53,436 nucleotides of DNA from Tubiluchus corallicola (lineage: Eukaryota; Priapulida; Priapulimorpha; Priapulimorphida; Tubiluchidae): NCBI GenBank assembly GCA_030141605.1, contig JAQGDQ010000583.1:82501-135936 (forward strand), written 5' to 3'. Shown piece by piece: positions 50,861 to 53,436 of this stretch (position 1 is the first letter of the stretch; each line of letters opens with the position of its first letter). The notes under the pieces are model-generated. The model did not search any database and was not told the DNA's origin. It saw only the letters and a list, made by a program, of their open reading frames with translations. The translations under genes and the position numbers were made by a program.

Positions 50861-51351
50861 GATATTCACAATGATGAAACTTATTAGTAAAACTGATTTA
50901 AATAATTCGCTTGCTTAGAAATTAACACCTTGAATTATTGATTTGCAAATGTTTATTACTTAATATCGGTGCCTACCTTCAACTCTACAACAAATATAAT
51001 ATAATGGTGTTTGCAGGAAAGTTTTGCTATTAGGATCGGGGTTTCCTTCAATCAGTTTACTGGAAATTGGTTTGGACGGTAGTGTTTGTAAAATACAGGA
51101 AATGAGACAGTAGGCAAACTCTTGGAGACCGGAAATGTGGACTTGTGAGGTACGATATATATAAATAGATATTTATATATATAAACAAATATATATAAAA
51201 TGGATATAAAGAGAAGCATATATGATGAAGAATATGCATGGGTGTACAATGTACAAGGATGAATTAGTTCTACTAGTTCTGAAAGGGATTTGAGTAACAA
51301 AAAGGCAAACAATTGCTCAAATATATTTTAAAACTCGCGTGCACTTAAATT
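50861..51351. promoter_or_regulatory. 5' region of the membrane-protein gene
   Basis: About 490 bases upstream of the minus-strand ATG, up to repeat D copy 4. AT-rich with a TATATA cluster at 51157-51197. No clear TATA box at a defined distance. Assigned by position only. Confidence 0.3.
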
Positions 51352-52040
51352 GCTTAAAGGACAAGAAAAGGGGTATCTGAAGTAGGTTTCAGAAAAATCG
51401 CCTTAAAAATTGCTACTTTATAAAAATGTTATGCATTTATCGCACTCGCGTTGAAAAGATTTTTTGTTTGTTTTCATTTTAAATCTCCCGAAATACTGTC
51501 CCGACCCCGCCATTACATGACGTCATATACGCATAACGTAAATCATGGGAAGCAAAGGAATGTTATACTATGTCCCCAAAATCTTTCCATGCAAAGTTAT
51601 ATTACTTAGCATTTCGCTTACCTGCTTGATAGACTTACGTAACTAGAAAAGAAAATCATTAATTGAAAATGTTTTCACCAATTGACAAAGTGTGGCTGAC
51701 TCAACTCTAGGGTGCGCCACTCACTAACCAAAAACGTATTTTCAGTCTTATTGTCAAGATGCAGTAATTTATAATTTTACGTAGTTAGTGGTTTGTGCGC
51801 TACGAATACTCCGATTATTTTTTTCAAACTTCACGCAATGTTATGTAAGCTTGTTTCAAATGACTTGTCGTCAAAATGGCTGCATTTAACGGCCACCGCC
51901 GGAGATTTTACAGATTTTATACAGCGTTACTGCCGACGTAAGTCATGTGTGAAAAAAGGCAGTATGTAAGTGGCATAAAAATTTCAAGACGAACTTTTAA
52001 GGTTTAAATAAGTCGATGGGTTTCTTGAGCTTTAACTTGT
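51352..52040 (+). repeat. dispersed repeat D, copy 4
   Basis: Longest copy: AAAGGACAAGAAAAGGGGTA, CTCGCGTTGAAAAGATTTTT, CATTACATGACGTCATATAC, GGGTGCGCCACTCACTAACC and TCAAAATGGCTGCATTTAAC. No inverted termini and no conserved ORF seen. Together with copy 3 it forms an inverted pair around exon 1 of the membrane-protein gene. Confidence 0.88.
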
Positions 52041-53436
52041 ATGACTGCAGGTGCATATGTATCTGAGTTACTGACGCTATTGATGAAAAAATTGCACTCA
52101 TCTCCTTAAGACTTTTCACAGTTGTGAAACTATAGTGCGTAGAGTAACACGGCTATGTTACAGGAACTTAAGGAACGTTTGTTTAGGTCTGTGCATTTGT
52201 AAATAGTAAAAATTCTTGAATTGTAATTATTTAACGAGTAATTAACTTTTTATGTGGTCAGTTGCATTCGCGATAATTTGTTTCATGTTGTGTTTCACGA
52301 AAAACGAAATTCATTTACACATTCGAAGCAAAAAAATGTAACAAACAATTAGTGCTTTAGCATTAATGATTTGAGCCAAGGGTAAGCCAGTTAGGTCTAA
52401 AACGAAATTTGTGATAACTAAGCTTACAAGGCAGTAATTACGTGAATACTGAAATGTACAAACACAGTAATATATTTCTGTTACTTTTGTAGCAACTTTT
52501 GTTACGAACACGCATGATAACGCACGATTTGAGATACGTAAACATAGTTTCCAAATTTCGTATCTTTTACAGATTATTATTGCATCATATGTGTAAATAG
52601 TATAAATTAAGGGAGACAAAGTACAGTAGTGACGATCAATGGATATTCGTGAGTATGTCAGTTTTCGCCTAGGATTTTTGGTTAGGACCACAAGATTTGC
52701 GAGGCGTGAAAAATTAGAATAGAGGTAAAAAAATTTAAATTACCAGGCCTAATGCATGTTTGTTGCTCCAACAGGCCTCGAGGCATATTAAATGAAACTT
52801 TTCGTAAGGCGAGTTAAATAGGATCAATTAGCTCGACGCCAAAGCTCATCTGAAGCCGCTTTAATAAAAACAACATGACATAGACCATACGCCTCCGTCT
52901 AACAGAAAAAAGTTTATCGATGTTGTACATTAAAATGTCGTTAATCATAAAACTGGCTTACCAAATATACTAATATATAGGCTAATATGACTTGGCCAAA
53001 GTTTATAACCGGATGTGACGTCATACAAATCTGACGAGTTCTGGAGTTTTTACCAAACCATTGCTTATGAGGGTAAATAAAACCAAAAATTACTGAACCA
53101 GAAACCAACCGAAACTGAAGAAATGTCTACAAAACAGAAATTGTACTCAGTCACTGCTTTGCTTTATTCGCGCTTTTCTCTGGAACCAGTAGTACAGCTA
53201 AAGTGTGGCGATCTGCGTGACCATGTCATGGGCGCTGGAAAAGATGGGTCATGGCTGTCATAGATTTTTCAGCTGGCGCAATTTCAGTGCTTGTCATATA
53301 AACGGTTGTTTTACAGATATGCCACTGTGTGGAATCAGGGACTACAAGCTAATTTTAATACATGGTTATAGATAAAAAATGTGAATTTGTAGTGTAATTC
53401 AGTGAATTTGCACCACACTGTATCTGAATAAAAACA
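52041..53436. other. right end, no gene seen
   Basis: AT-rich sequence. A 126-codon minus-strand frame (52311-52691) has no recognisable domain, biased Ile/Tyr/Leu composition and no splice support, so I leave it uncalled. Confidence 0.4.

Noticed and set aside
52311-52691. 126-codon minus-strand frame
   Set aside because: No domain, low-complexity AT-driven composition, no neighbouring exons in phase.

Overview
This is eukaryotic nuclear DNA from an animal. The genes are split by many GT-AG introns, the spacers are AT-rich and full of transposon remnants and microsatellites, and the two recognisable genes belong to metazoan families (a Zasp/PDLIM Z-disc protein and the ciliate-animal F-box/RhoGEF ECT2L). 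The repeats (CR1/L2-like LINE tails, hAT- and piggyBac-like elements, a 5S-headed SINE, a tRNA-headed SINE, a TTAGGG-like tract) fit an invertebrate metazoan. I cannot place it more precisely from sequence alone.

Layout: 1-10,989 has no exon I can support. It holds a TTAGGG-like tract, a long polypurine tract, a two-phase pentanucleotide array, a LINE remnant and a decayed ~120-165 bp tandem repeat. 10,990-25,546 (+) is the 3' part of a Zasp/PDLIM-like gene: seven exons including the Zasp motif, stop at 24,657-24,659, poly(A) signal at 25,541. Its introns carry a hexanucleotide array, a piggyBac-like MITE, a foldback element, a 1,501-bp hAT-like element with perfect 8-bp target duplications and an internal 81-bp minisatellite, a 5S-derived SINE and a tRNA-derived element. 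26,345-45,548 (+) is an apparently complete ECT2L-like gene: 21 coding exons, about 1,107 residues, with F-box, a DUF4347-like middle region, then DH and PH. Its introns hold three copies of one ~380-bp MITE, several LINE tails and large AAT-type microsatellites. 46,263-50,860 (-) is a six-exon gene for a 239-residue single-pass membrane protein that I do not recognise; it converges on ECT2L. 51,000-53,436 is mostly repeat copy and unassigned AT-rich DNA.

The three genes are not visibly one pathway. Zasp-type proteins work at actin/alpha-actinin structures. ECT2L-type proteins couple an SCF-type F-box to Rho-family GEF domains. The third gene encodes a small, probably glycosylated type I membrane protein. 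The Zasp and ECT2L genes are tandem on the + strand with separate poly(A) signals and start regions. Exon models were built by hand from reading frame, splice-site dinucleotides and phase matching. All junctions listed keep frame; the ECT2L exon 10/11 junction is the weakest.
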